Shown here one piece after another: positions 27,301-38,300 of a stretch of DNA of 64,000 bases (position 1 is its first letter; the number at the start of each line of letters is the position of its first letter). Below the pieces are notes generated by a model. It was given only the letters and a program-made list of their open reading frames with translations, was not told the origin of the DNA and made no database searches. This DNA is from Sedimentisphaerales bacterium (GTDB taxonomy: Bacteria; Planctomycetota; Phycisphaerae; Sedimentisphaerales; Anaerohalosphaeraceae): the NCBI GenBank assembly GCA_016926155.1, contig JAFGPC010000073.1, positions 1 to 64,000 of the forward strand, written 5' to 3'. The position numbers and the translations under genes were made by a program.

Positions 27301-27860
27301 CCCAATTTGGCCTTGTCGTATTCTTTCAATTCATACAGGCGCAGACTTTTATTGAATAATTCCTGGACCTGTTTCTGATATTGCTGTGACTTGGCTTGTA
27401 AATCTTCGATCGAAGCGGCAACTTGTTTCTGTTCGGCGTCGCGCAGGTACGGACTTTTCTGGATTTCCTGTAATATCGCAACAGCGCCCGTATAATTCTC
27501 CGCCGCTGCCATTTGATCGCTTTGCCGGAGTTTTTCGGCGATGACTGTCCTGGTGGCCAGCGCTGTGGCGACATGCTCGGAAAGTTTGTCCAGTTCTGTT
27601 TTATCCCGATCCGCGATATACGTTCCATACGATTCACGAATTTTGGCTAATTGCACCTCCGCTTCCTTATACAGGCCGCGTTTAACCTGTTCGGATGCGA
27701 TCTTGATTTCCATGCGGGCCCGTTGTTGAAGCGATTCTTCTTTCGTGGCCGGCTGCCCCTGAGTCGATGTCAAGATGCAGAATATACCGAGGAAAACCGT
27801 GAGAATTGCCAGAGTGTTCAGTGCATAAACCCCTGATGAGCTAACCCTTCTGGTCACCAT
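24360..27860 (-). CDS. Large secretin-like (type II/III secretion) protein with TPR-like region and Gly/Met repeat
   Basis: A 1,166-residue envelope protein with an N-terminal hydrophobic signal (about 12-34), a helical TPR-like region with coiled stretches (about 40-230 and 380-560), a Pro/Glu/Lys-rich linker (about 250-340, repeated EPKPEP units), an STN/secretin N-type segment (about 600-690), a Gly/Met-rich tract of ~95 residues (about 699-793), and a C-terminal secretin domain (about 800-1150) with VEARFLLVDEHFLEDIGLD, ending in the signature VPDRGTVLLGGL and GIPGLAKLPILGRLFS. Secretins form outer-membrane channels for type II secretion or type IV pili; in planctomycetes such large forms are common. 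TGGAGG precedes the ATG. No other secretion genes are adjacent, apart from a prepilin-like gene 35 kb away. Confidence 0.88.
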   Translation of the reverse strand: MVTRRVSSSGVYALNTLAILTVFLGIFCILTSTQGQPATKEESLQQRARMEIKIASEQVKRGLYKEAEVQLAKIRESYGTYIADRDKTELDKLSEHVATALATRTVIAEKLRQSDQMAAAENYTGAVAILQEIQKSPYLRDAEQKQVAASIEDLQAKSQQYQKQVQELFNKSLRLYELKEYDKAKLGFEEVIKTGVPVAGKDGKTAQDYLVMIASQTSVPETVEPAKSDATTTMNVEDELLGAPEQGSVSPPKNVLYEISAEPKPEPKPQPEVKPEVKAEPVVVEPEPETKVEPVKPIVQPEPKTEPEPELKPEPKPVTISESKPETVPPSKVETEIKTPTEIPTEPTPALPKDAYLNQVLREQKIQREYTKAIVMDSAAKAGSLLEKNRFTEAQQSLATAFRVVEKNRLLLGDQYKTHMDELNLLQDKINTKQAQWQQAEEERIRKDIEQRAEELTTEAEQQRQKAIKDYMTRARNFSEERRFDEALGQIEQLLVVDSMNNDALLLKQMLEDTIRWRSELQLKKESEKHEMALLVETYKQGVPYEKEMNYPENWKEIASRRKEAVTDGRSPADMATDRQLNEVVNLSMLTEQTTLSEAVEILRNSVEPPLNMAVLWRDLNDTAFITPDTPIQMSGAGLTSIPLRTGLDRVLQAVSGPQALSPLDYTIEDGVISIATRDSLPTRFENRVYDVGELLSPPSSGYGMMGGMGMGGGMGGGMGGMGGGMGGMGGGMGGMGGGMGGMGMMGGGMGGMGMMGGMGGMGGGMGGMGGGMGGMGGGMGGMGGGMGGGMYGGGGGYTQMQARMRAYQIIYIIQETIEPDSWYDAGGEGRINEFGGTQLIVWQTPENHTRVREFLDRMMALLGQQVAVEARFLLVDEHFLEDIGLDVTINTLDLDKFQLGTTADPTSVIEMDSFEASRPSSTDVSGSLATLAASNPALNFGLSYTGAIDDLQVDFIIRATQMHANSKTLTAPKATVMNGESTRISVNTVTNYKSDSEIESETITTTGTDRTFTYWTHEIDQISDGIQMMVTPVITADKKYVILNIETMLNDVTFTQDTVQAVDPGTGTLLTDTYDLPVNQISQITTRVLVPDRGTVLLGGLTITADAEIESGIPGLAKLPILGRLFSNRSDVKDKRILLILVKPSIILKEEAEQDAVAAIEASGG
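25483..25760 (-). repeat. In-frame tandem repeat coding Gly-Gly-Met units
   Basis: About 280 bases of tandem repeat with a 21-base core unit encoding GGMGGMG variants, inside the secretin-like gene. It is flexible low-complexity sequence between the N-type segment and the secretin pore domain, and is prone to length change between strains. The opposite strand reads as a Pro/Met-rich open frame, a by-product. Confidence 0.85.
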
Positions 27861-28004
27861 GTGCCTCCAGTTACCTTAAATGAAGATACAAAACTGTTTA
27901 CATGACGATTGCACCCAATCTATGCCGATAGCTACATCAGTGTAAGCATAAAGAACCTCTTATGCAAGAGAAAAATATGGCGATCAAATTGTTCGCCCAT
28001 AACC

Positions 28005-28033
28005 TTGTTATCAATGGTAAGAACGGCTATATT
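28005..28033 (+). promoter_or_regulatory. Promoter of tsaB
   Basis: TTGTTA (28005-28010), a 17-base spacer and TATATT (28028-28033), 82 bases before the tsaB ATG. It lies in the divergent gap between the - strand secretin-like gene and tsaB. Confidence 0.5.
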
Positions 28034-28114
28034 CTCGGTTCCTGCTTTTATTTATAAGACAGAGATGCTTTAACGTAACTTTTGACGGATTTGGATCGAT
28101 AACCCGGAACAGGT

Positions 28115-28852
28115 ATGGCGGACTCAAAAGAGAGTATGGTTTGTCTTGCAGTAGATACATCGGGTCGTTTTGGATCCGTGGTGCTGGGCATAGGAAATGA
28201 AATCCTGGGTCGACGGGACTTTTCCGGGATGGTCCGACAAAGTTCGGAGCTTTTTACTTCAATCCAGGACTTGTTAGGCTTGATTGGCAAAAAAGCCGGC
28301 CAGGTTGAACATTTCTACCTGACAATTGGACCGGGCAGTTTTACAGGCCTTCGAATCTCCGTTACCTTGGCGAAAATGTTCGCTTTCTGTACCAATGCTA
28401 AATTGGTTTGTATCAGCACAATGGAGGCTTTATCGGCTAATGCCTCCCGGTTTGCCTTGGAAACGAACATAAATGTGTCTAGGGTTGGAACTGTACTGGA
28501 CGCTAAAAGAGGGCAGTTTTATGTGGCTGCATTCCATCGCAATTCTGGGGGATGTATTCGCATTTTGGAGGATTCTCTTGTCAATCCTGAGTATTTCCTG
28601 GAGTGGATTGAAGGGGGAGCCTCGCCGATCTGGCTTCTTGGGGAGGGGTTGGTTTTTTATAAGAAGCGGTTTGAATCCTCTCTAGTCGAATTCATTCCGG
28701 AATCGTACTGGAATCCGGATGCTTATGAAGTCTATCAGATTGGACGTAAAAAAGCCTCACAAGGACTTTTTACTGATCCAGTGACTTTAACCCCGGTCTA
28801 TCTAAGGGGGCCAGATGCGGTAGAACTGAAGGACCGCTCTTTGGGCCGATGA
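28115..28852 (+). CDS. tsaB: tRNA threonylcarbamoyladenosine biosynthesis protein TsaB
   Basis: Partner of TsaD in making t6A37 in ANN-decoding tRNAs; acts in the cytoplasm. The 245-residue product starts with VCLAVDTSGRFGSVVL (ASKHA ATPase-like phosphate-binding loop) and has the hallmark GPGSFTGLRI near residue 75, followed by STMEALSANA. Length is normal for TsaB (about 220-250), and the C-terminal ~120 residues are less conserved, as is usual. TsaB is considered catalytically inactive and works as a scaffold for TsaD, which is not in this window. The start ATG follows GGAACAGGT. It stands alone between divergent and very large genes, with its own promoter. Confidence 0.88.
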   Translation: MADSKESMVCLAVDTSGRFGSVVLGIGNEILGRRDFSGMVRQSSELFTSIQDLLGLIGKKAGQVEHFYLTIGPGSFTGLRISVTLAKMFAFCTNAKLVCISTMEALSANASRFALETNINVSRVGTVLDAKRGQFYVAAFHRNSGGCIRILEDSLVNPEYFLEWIEGGASPIWLLGEGLVFYKKRFESSLVEFIPESYWNPDAYEVYQIGRKKASQGLFTDPVTLTPVYLRGPDAVELKDRSLGR

Positions 28853-29343
28853 AAAAAATCTATATCCCTTTTTCAGAAAATCACTTACATCGAGATTTGA
28901 CGAGATAATCTCCAAAGGACCTTTCGGAACTTTGCTATACGGTAAATACATTACCCGTTTTTAGGTGCTGCTCCGGAAATTTCCTCATTTTTTTTGAAAA
29001 ATTTCGTAACAGATAGGTTTATCTGAACCTCCCTATCTTGTAGTGTTGGCCAAGTTTATACTATAGGACGTATGGGGTAATGGGGGATGATAATCATGAC
29101 GGGGTCCGATAAAAAAACACCAAGTCCCATAAGATTGCCTCTGAGTCATTTAGACTTGACATTGGATGGTCTGTTCTGTTAGACTTAACCTAAACTTGTT
29201 CCTGATTAAATCCGATGAAATAGCGATGTTTTTTAGATGCAGGGCCTGCTGGAAAGGGTCTTTGCAATTTTTTATTGCGCTATCGAGTTGGAGTCCCGTG
29301 AGGATACGGAAGTTCGAAATACCCTTTTGAGGATGGTGTTACC
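28853..29343 (+). other. Non-coding leader region before the giant gene
   Basis: About 490 bases without a credible gene. It contains a short GAGATT/AATCTC dyad (28892-28912), a GGAAATTTCC palindrome (28975-28984), A/T-rich stretches and the predicted promoter at 29156-29185. GAGGATGG precedes the giant gene's ATG. No RNA gene is recognised. Confidence 0.6.
29156..29185 (+). promoter_or_regulatory. Promoter of the giant secreted protein gene
   Basis: A perfect TTGACA (29156-29161), 18-base spacer and TAGACT (29180-29185). The implied leader is about 150 bases. Confidence 0.5.
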
Positions 29344-32300
29344 ATGCAGCGTAAAGCACTCATCAGTGTAACGTTATGTCTCTTTCTGTCTACAGTTTTT
29401 GCGGTCGATCGGGTTGTTCCGACCGCCTATCCAACGATTCAGGCCGCCATTGATGCAGCGACGGCCGGAGATGTTGTGGTAATCCAGCCCGGCAATTATA
29501 TGGGGGCGGGTAACTTCAATATCGATTTCCAAGGGAAGGCGATCACGGTTCGTAGTGCAGACGGACCTGCAACCTGTCTTATCGATTGCCAGCAACAGGG
29601 CAGAGGCTTTGTCTTTCAATCCGCGGAGACGCCTGATTCGGTTCTGGAGGGAGTGACGATCCTCAATGGTCAGGCCGATTTCGGTGGGGGTATCGAATGC
29701 GACAATTCCTCTCCGACAATCCAGAATTGCGTCATCCAGAACTGTCAGGCCGAATATGGTGGCGGGATCGACTGCTACTATGCTGCGCCTACAATCACCA
29801 ATTGCGTGATCCGGGGCAATATGGGTTTGAAGGAACGACTGTACGAGAATCAAGTTGTACATACCGGTCAGGGAGGTGGAATCGAGTGTAATGGCTCCAC
29901 TGTACAGGGAAATGTTTCACCAATAATTTTTAACTGTCTAATTGTAGACAACATCAGTGCACAATATGGTTCGGCAATAAACGTCATTCAGTCCAGCGCA
30001 CCGGAAATCAGCTTTTGTACAATAGCAGGCAATGAGGTGGAAGATGATTTGTACGGCGGGGCGGTAAGGGCCGATTTGACCAGTGCTTTAACCGCAGTAA
30101 ACCATTGTATTCTCTGGAATAACGGAACACACGATCTGCTTGGAGTCATGAGCAGCTACTGTTGTGTTGAAGACGGGACTGCGGGAGAAGGCAATTTTGC
30201 TCAGGGTCCCCGTTTTTATACCGGTCCGCTGGGAGATTACTACCTTAGTAATACGACAGCCGGTCAACTCTGGACGGGAAGCAGCCCTTGTATCGACGCC
30301 GGTAATCCAGGTGTTGATCTGGCTTCTATCGGGCTTGAAGAAGGAACTACTCGCACGGATAATACGTTTGATACGGCTCCGGCAGACTTGGGATATCACT
30401 ATCCGGGTGGAGCGGAAGCCGCCGCGTATACGCTAACCACCGAAGTGATTGGGGCCTTTCCGGGTGAAATTACACCCGATGGGGGAGTCTATACCGCTTA
30501 TTCGGAGGTGATTCTGACCGCCAGTACGGATATCGGTTACAAGGTACTGCAATGGACCGGTACGGAACTGGACGATGTGATGACCGATACCACCTATGTC
30601 AGGATGACTTCGGACAGGCATGTCACAGTATCGTTTCAGGAGGTTGCTACAGCGCTTTTGACGACAGAGGTCGTTGGAGAAGGCACAATCACTCCCGCCA
30701 CGGGTATTCAGGCGATCGGTGATACCATCATGCTCACAGTTAATCCTGCGGAAGGATGGCGTGTGGAGACATGGGAAGGAACTGATGATGATGAATTGTA
30801 TACGAATGCAGCTAGTACAGTGGCTTATGTTACAATGGATGGAGAACGGACCGTTCGTGTCACTCTTTCCAATGCAACGCATGTGACATTACGATGTGAG
30901 GTGCTTACCGGTCATGGGACTATAACCCCCTATCGCCTTACGGTGCCGGTGGGTGAGATGGTAGAACTGGAAGCGATCCCGGATCCCGGATACCAGGTAA
31001 AACGATGGACCAATACCGATCTGGATATCATCTTCCAAGCGGGCGATTTCATTATTTACAATACGGACTTATTTAATACGGTCACAATGAATCGCGACAA
31101 GATTGTCACGGTAGAATTCGAACGCGCCCAGCGTTTCTGGCTTGAAACCGAAATTTTTTCACCCGATGGAGATCCTCATGGTACTCTCGAACCGGCCAGT
31201 GGCTGGTTTGACATGGATGAAATCGTCGACCTGATCGCCACGCCGGATCCCGACTACGAAGTGGAATTCTGGCTGGGAACAGACGATGATACAATTCTTG
31301 ATCCTGCCAATACGATCACAATGATTGATGACACACGGGTAGTGGTCAAGTTCAAGGAAATCGTTGAGGATCCTTTCCAGGAAGGGGATATTACGCTGAA
31401 TGGGGACCGAGGCGTATTGTATGGAACGATTCAGGAGGCGATTGACGCTGCCAGCGACGGAGATGAGGTAGTAGTCAGTTTCGGTACGTACGGTGGGCCT
31501 GGTAACATGGATCTGGATTTGGGGGGGAAAGCCATCACCGTCCGAAGCGCGTTTGGACCGGAGGGACCGCTGGCGTCTATTATTGATTGCGGCGGGGCGG
31601 GACGCGGCTTCTGGTTCCGCAACAATGAATCGCCACAGTCGGTGGTGCGAGGTTTTACCATTCAAAACGGCCTGGCTACGCGTGGTGGCGGCGTGTATTA
31701 CATGGCCGACGCGGAAGCGGTCGTTGAAGATTGTATCATTCTCAATTGTCAGGCGGAAGAAGATGGTGGCGGTGTGTGTTTTGGAGGTGCCGACATTATA
31801 GATCCGGTTGATCCCAGCGGTGACGATCCCAATGAGCCCGGCTATGATCCCGGTGATCCGGGTGTGGCCAATAATGAAGGATTCATCCCGCAAGGGCGGC
31901 TTGTGAATGTACAGATTCGAAACTGTTTCGCTTTGGGCGCCAGTGGCGGGACAATGATAGATGATGCAGGCAATGGCGGAGGTATCTACATCGAGGAAGC
32001 AGCCCCTGTGATCGTCAGTTGCCAGTTGCAGAATAACCAGTCAAGGCAAACAGGCGGAGCAATGTACATCCTTGGCATTGAGGATCAGGGAAACCATCCG
32101 GCCATCATTAACTGTCTGATCATTTTCAACCGGGCGCAAGGTTTTGGGGGCTCGATCTATATGGATAGCAGTTCCCCCACGATCCGTCTTTGCACGATTG
32201 CGTATAATAACGGAGCCCTCGATGAAGACAATCCCCGCTTGGGGCGAACCGGTGGGATTGTGGCCGTAGGCGAGGATATAAATCCGGTTATCAATCACTG

Positions 32301-35300
32301 TATTCTGCACCAGAATGGTGATAGTCTTCGCGGATGTAATGCCAGCTATAGTTGCATTACCGATTTCGATATCGATTCTGTGGGACAAGGAAATGTCTAT
32401 GACGATCCGCTGTTCATCACAGGACCTTTGGGGGATTATTATTTAAGCCAGGCCGCAGGAAATCAACCCCAGGACAGTCCTTGTGTGGATGCCGGACAGT
32501 CTATTCTTACTCAACTACAGAACATTTATGGTCTGTCCGATCAGATCACGACTAGTGTGACAAGTACGGATGACGTCGGACAGACAGACATAGGGTATCA
32601 CCTTCCGAAATATGTTGATGTTCCTGAAGTCTATCGGTTCAAGCTCCATCCGTCGGAACTCGGAACGGTTCAATTCCGTACGGAGAACAATGCCGATCCG
32701 GGTTCTGAGATTATTGGAGAAGTGACTCCTGACGACGAGGCAGTGGTTTTATTTTTACCGGCATGGACCATCGTTCATTTACGTGCTGTAGGCGATCCGG
32801 GTTACCGACTGGCTACCTGGCAGGGAACGGATAACGACCAGACGTACTCACCGGCCAATCAAGTTACAATGACCTACAATCGTGAGGTATGGGTTACATT
32901 TGAGGAAATAATTCCACAGGTACTGGTTGTGCCGTCGGTTTATTCGACCATTGAGCAGGCAATGGCCCTTGCCCGGGATGGGGATGTGATTGTTGTGGAG
33001 CCGGGAGTCCATTATATATCCAGCCCGGAAGGGATCGATTTCGAACTGAAAGAGGTAAAACTGATCTCAACCGATCCGGACGATCCCGCAACCATCGCCG
33101 CGACGATTATTGATTGCCAGGGAACCGATCAAGCTCCCAAACGAGCATTCCATTTTCATAGCGGGGAAGGGAACAATACACTAGTAGCCGGATTTACCAT
33201 CCGTAAAGGCTGGTGGAATGGCGGTGTGGGTGGATTAGCTCCACGATATTGGTGGCCTAATGATGATCCGCCGAATGATATTCCCATCTTCAGCGCCTAC
33301 AGTGGCGGGGATTCCATTGGCGACGGATATGGTGGTGCTGTTTTGTGTGAGAACGCCAGTTCTCCGACGATTCAATACTGTGTGATCAAGGACTGCACCG
33401 TAACCGGCGGGCAGGGTCTTAATGGCTATATGGGTACGGTCCTTATTGATGAAGATAACAATGTACACAGTATACCCGGTGGCCATGGGGGCACCGGTAC
33501 TGGAACCGGATGTGGCGGAGCCATCGCCTGTCTGGACGGCAGCAGCCCCATATTGGGTTATATTTCATTCCAAAATAACTTTGCCCGCGGGGGTTGCGGA
33601 GGCGACGGCGGTAACGCCGGTGACATCCGAGACTATCTGGGAGGTGGCCTGAATGCCGGTCATGAATCCCGCGGCGGTAATGGCGGCGATGGATATGGTG
33701 TCGGCAATGGCGGCGCTATTTTCTGTGATCAAGCCAGTAATCCAGTGCTTATGGAATGTGATTTCATCAGTAATGTTGCCACGCAGGGATTATATGGGAC
33801 GGGCGGGAATCGCTCTCCCTCCGGGACTTCCTGGGGCGGCGACTGGGTGGCCAGAGACGGCGCCAATGGATATGTCTATGTGACGAATGGAACGATCTCA
33901 GGCGGAGCGGCTTACTACCTGTCCAATTCCACGGCCTTCTTTGAAAACTGTCGGTTTGAGAATAATAAAGCTTATGAAGCCGTTGAGACAAGCTCATGGG
34001 CTTATCGTGATAATCCTCCTCTGGAGGAATCTTATCTCCAGACTTATGCAGGAGCTATGTATATCGGCTTCGGCAGTAGTGCCGATTTGTATAACTGTAT
34101 GTTTGAAGGAAACCTCGGCGGGGCGATGTATTGTGAGGGAGCCCAGGGTATCTCATTACAGCAATGTGATTTTTGGGCCAACGGCAACCGATTGGACGTG
34201 GTCTCTACTATCGGGATTATTACCCAGCCGATCATCCCAACAACCGGAGCACCGGCCGGCGCAATACATATTGATCCATATTGTTCGAATATCCTGATCG
34301 AAGATTGCGCTTTTGGTGAGAATTTCTCAATCGGTGACGGCGGCGCCGTTACCTCCTTAAGCACGGCTGATTTTGTTCGTTGCCGTTTTGGGGGCAACCG
34401 TGCCGATGGTAATGGAGGGGCCCTCTTCTCCCAGGCACGAGGATTCACAACGCCGCAACTGACGTTTGACCATTGTGGATTCATCGAAAATGAGGCAATG
34501 AACGGAGGAGCGGTATATCTCTATGAGTCTTCCGGAACCTTCCAAAATTGCCAAGTGTATCAAAATATGGCCGAAAACGGCGCCGGTCTCTATCTGGCCA
34601 TTTCGGAAGTCGCGATTCTTGACGGAACGATCGCCAATAATACGGCTTCCTCATATGATGCCCAGGGTGGCGGCATTGCCAATATCGATACGATGCTGTT
34701 GATGCAGGGAACCATCCTGCAAGGTAACCTTGTTGAGGGTCAGGAAACCTTCGGTGGAGCATTGAGTATCTTTGCTTCCGATACCTTGCTTGAACAGCAG
34801 ATTGAGAACTGTCTGTTCGTAGACAATCAGTCAAGTTACAGCGGAGGCGCAGTTGCGATTCAGGTATTCTGTGAGCCGACATTTACGAATTGCACATTTG
34901 TAAACAACAGTGCCGACCAGGGTGGTGCATTGTTTGGAGACTGGTGTTCCTATCCGGTAATTATAAATTCAATCTTTACTGGAAATACCCAACAGGCCAT
35001 TTATGAAGAGCCAATCGGTTATGAACCTTTACCGGGTGGAAACACAACTGTCAGCTACAGCTTGTTCCATGACAACGAAGTCGATCTTTTTGACGCTCAG
35101 ACCGAGCAAGGCTATACGGGAGCCGATGTAATTAATACCCTCGGCGAAAACATGGAAAACCTCGACGGGGATCCACAGTTTATTGCCGGCTCGATGGGGG
35201 CTTACTATCTGGATTTCTCCAGTCCGGCGATAGATCGCGGAAACAAACCCGCACAAGAAGCCGGCTTGGATACAAGAACAACGCGAATTGATGATATTCC

Positions 35301-38300
35301 CGATAGCGGAATCGTGGATCTGGGATATCACTATATCGGAGCATCCGGTATGCCTACGTACACCCTGACGGTTTCGGTAGTTGGGGGGCATGGGACGGTC
35401 GGACCAATCAATGGCATATACGCACAGGGCCAGGCCATTGTTCTGACAGCGACTCCGGATCCCGGATATCGTGTAGATCAGTGGGGCGGCGGAACGATCA
35501 ACGACAGGTCTGGCAGTTCAACCAATGTTGTTATTATGGACTCGAACAAACACGTTACCGTGCAGTTCGAACAGCCGCGTGTTTTGGTGGTGGGCAGCAA
35601 CTCCCCGTATACGGATATTCAACGTGCGATTGATGATGCCGAAGACGGCGATACGGTAATGGTTCAACCCGGACAATATCAACCGGCATTTCCGTTTGAC
35701 CTGATCACGTTTACAGGCAAGAGCATTCGGCTCAGCGGCATGAATCCTGATAATCCACAATCGGTCGCCGATACGGTCCTGATCGGGTATGATTTTATTC
35801 TGGTCGGAGTCGGTAAAGATTCGGTCATGGAAGGTTTGACCATCCAGACAGGGCAAATGTATCTCATGCAGAGTGACATGACGATTCGGAACTGCCAATT
35901 TGTGGCGAGTCACTGGGTAGGGGAGGATGGCGATGGAGGGGATGCGGACGGAGCCAGTGACGGGGAAAACGGCGAGAGGGTATTTGGCGGTGCAATTATC
36001 ATGTACGCCAGTAACCCGAAAATTCTGAATTGCCGGTTTGAAAATCTTTCGGTGACCGGTGGAAACGGTGGGATAGGTTCCAACGGGGATGATCCGGATC
36101 GTCATGGAAGCGGCTGGGACGGCGGTTGGCCCGGTCGCGCTTATGGCGGCGCCGTATACATCGGATTTTCCAGCGATCCTATCTTTATGGATTGTGTCTT
36201 TATGGATTGTTTTGCTCAGGGCGGCAACGCCGGTAACGGCGGTAACGCCGTCAATAACGACTTCTATGGAGGACGCGGCGGCGGTTGGGTCTGGGCCAAG
36301 ACATTTGAAGATGAATACTTCTCCTGGTGGGATGGCTGGCAGTGGGGAGACCGTTATCGGATCGTTCCGGATGATACTCAGCCGCCGTATGCCCCATCTT
36401 CCGCTTCGTTTGGCGGGTATGAATGGGAGCGATGGAGTAAATGGTTTGATATCAAGCTGATTTACGATTGGGATGAGTGGAACCTTAATTACGTATACGA
36501 TCCGTACGATACGGCCTATGACGATTACTGGCGGTACAGCGGTTATGGCGGGGCTGTCTATTGTGAGTTTGACAGCAATCCCACATTCATGAACTGCCAC
36601 TTTGAAAACAACCGCAGTTATGGCGGCCTCAGCGGTATTGGGGGAGAAGGCGGGCAGATCGATTTGTGGCCGGATCGGCAATTAAACCTCGAAACAGGCG
36701 GTGGTGCATTGTTTGCAACCCGAGGATGCAAAGTTACATTGCTGGACTGCGTCATTCGTAGTTGCACGGCCGATCCTACAACGATTGATCTGTCTCAGGA
36801 TGGATGGTCGGCTGATGATTTCTATATCAGTTTCGGTGGTGGTATTGCATATACTACCGAATCCAAAGTCAATGCTGTTGGATGCACCTTCGAAGGCAAC
36901 CAGGCCGCGGTCGGTGGAGCGATCTATTGGGATCAATCCGAGCTCGATGTCGCTGATTGTAACATGCTGACCAACTCCGCCTATCAAGGGGCCGCGATGT
37001 ATAGTTCCTATTCGATGGCTACGATACGTGGAGCCTATGTCGCTGATAACCTGGCGATGAGCGACCCGACAACCATCATACAACCGGATCCGATTTTCGA
37101 TCCGGGACAGCTTGCAATCCCTGATTTGCCCAATCCGGTAGAGTTCGGACATGGAGGCGGGTATTTCAGCCTGGCAACGCCGGCGCTCATCGAAGACAGC
37201 GTCTTTGAGCATAACCGTGCGGCCGGATGTGGTGGTGGTCTGTACCTGGTCGGAAGTGATCAGGACATTCTTCAAGCGCCAACTCTGGACAACTGCCTTA
37301 TTGTGAACAACGTAGCGGGATACCAGGGCGGCGGTCTGGCTAGCGCTTGGTATGCCGAACCGGTGATCCGTAACTCTACGATCGCTGATAATAATGTGAC
37401 CGATCCGGAAGGTCTTGGCGGTGGTGTTTTTGTCGGTTATCATAGTAACGGCGACATTGAGAACAGTATCATCTGGAATAATGTAGCAAGGCATGGTTCA
37501 CAGGCCGCCGTCAGTAGCGGTGGTGATTATACCGAAATGCCTTCTTCGATGGCCATCCGTTATAGTGATATCCTGTATTATGAAGATCCTTCACAATTCC
37601 TGCCGGCCGATCCGACGGCGCATGCAATTCGAGAGGGATTTGACACGTATTCTCTCTCAGCCAATAATGACCAGTCCACCGATCTGATGTTCATCGGTTT
37701 CCCGATCAATTTCTTCGGGACGGTATATGACAGCCTGTATGTCAACAACAACGGAAACGTGACCTTTGATGCACCGATGTTCAATTTCATTCCGGATGGA
37801 TTAACCACGAATATCGGCACGTCCATCATTGCACCATTCTTTGCTGATGTGGATACACGAGGTCCCGGTTCGGATATAGTTACTTGGTCCTATGGAGCCG
37901 GTTCTGTAGATGGACGCGATGCCTTTGGCGTTAATTGGATTAATGTCGGGTATTTCTTTGCTCATACCGATAAGTTGAACAGTTTCCAGTTGATTATAAT
38001 TGATCGCAGCGACCGCAATCCTGGCGATTTTGATCTGGAATTTAATTATGACACGGTTCAATGGGAAACCGGTGACGCCAGCGGAGGTGTCGATGGCTTC
38101 AGCGGTGAATCCGCCCATATTGGTTATTCCAATGGCACGGGATTGCCGGGAACCTTCTTTGAGTTTGAAGGTTCCGGTGTCAATGGATATTTCCTGGATA
38201 GCAGTTCCGCCGGCCTGATTCATGGACGTCGTAACAGCCAGGTGCTTGGACGATATTCATTCCGCGTACTGAACGGTCAACCGGAATTCCCGGGTACTGC

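Noticed and set aside
31159-31893. Long - strand open frame inside the giant gene
   Set aside because: Opposite-strand by-product of the biased codon use of the giant gene; no ribosome-binding site or recognisable protein.
33480-33720. Gly-rich repeated sequence in the giant gene as a possible CRISPR or tandem DNA repeat
   Set aside because: The periodicity is in the protein (beta-helix turns with GGNGG), spacing is irregular and there are no identical DNA repeats with spacers.
35518-37494. Two further long - strand open frames inside the giant gene
   Set aside because: Low-complexity Ile/Thr/Val-rich antisense readings with no family match; the + strand frame is clearly coding.
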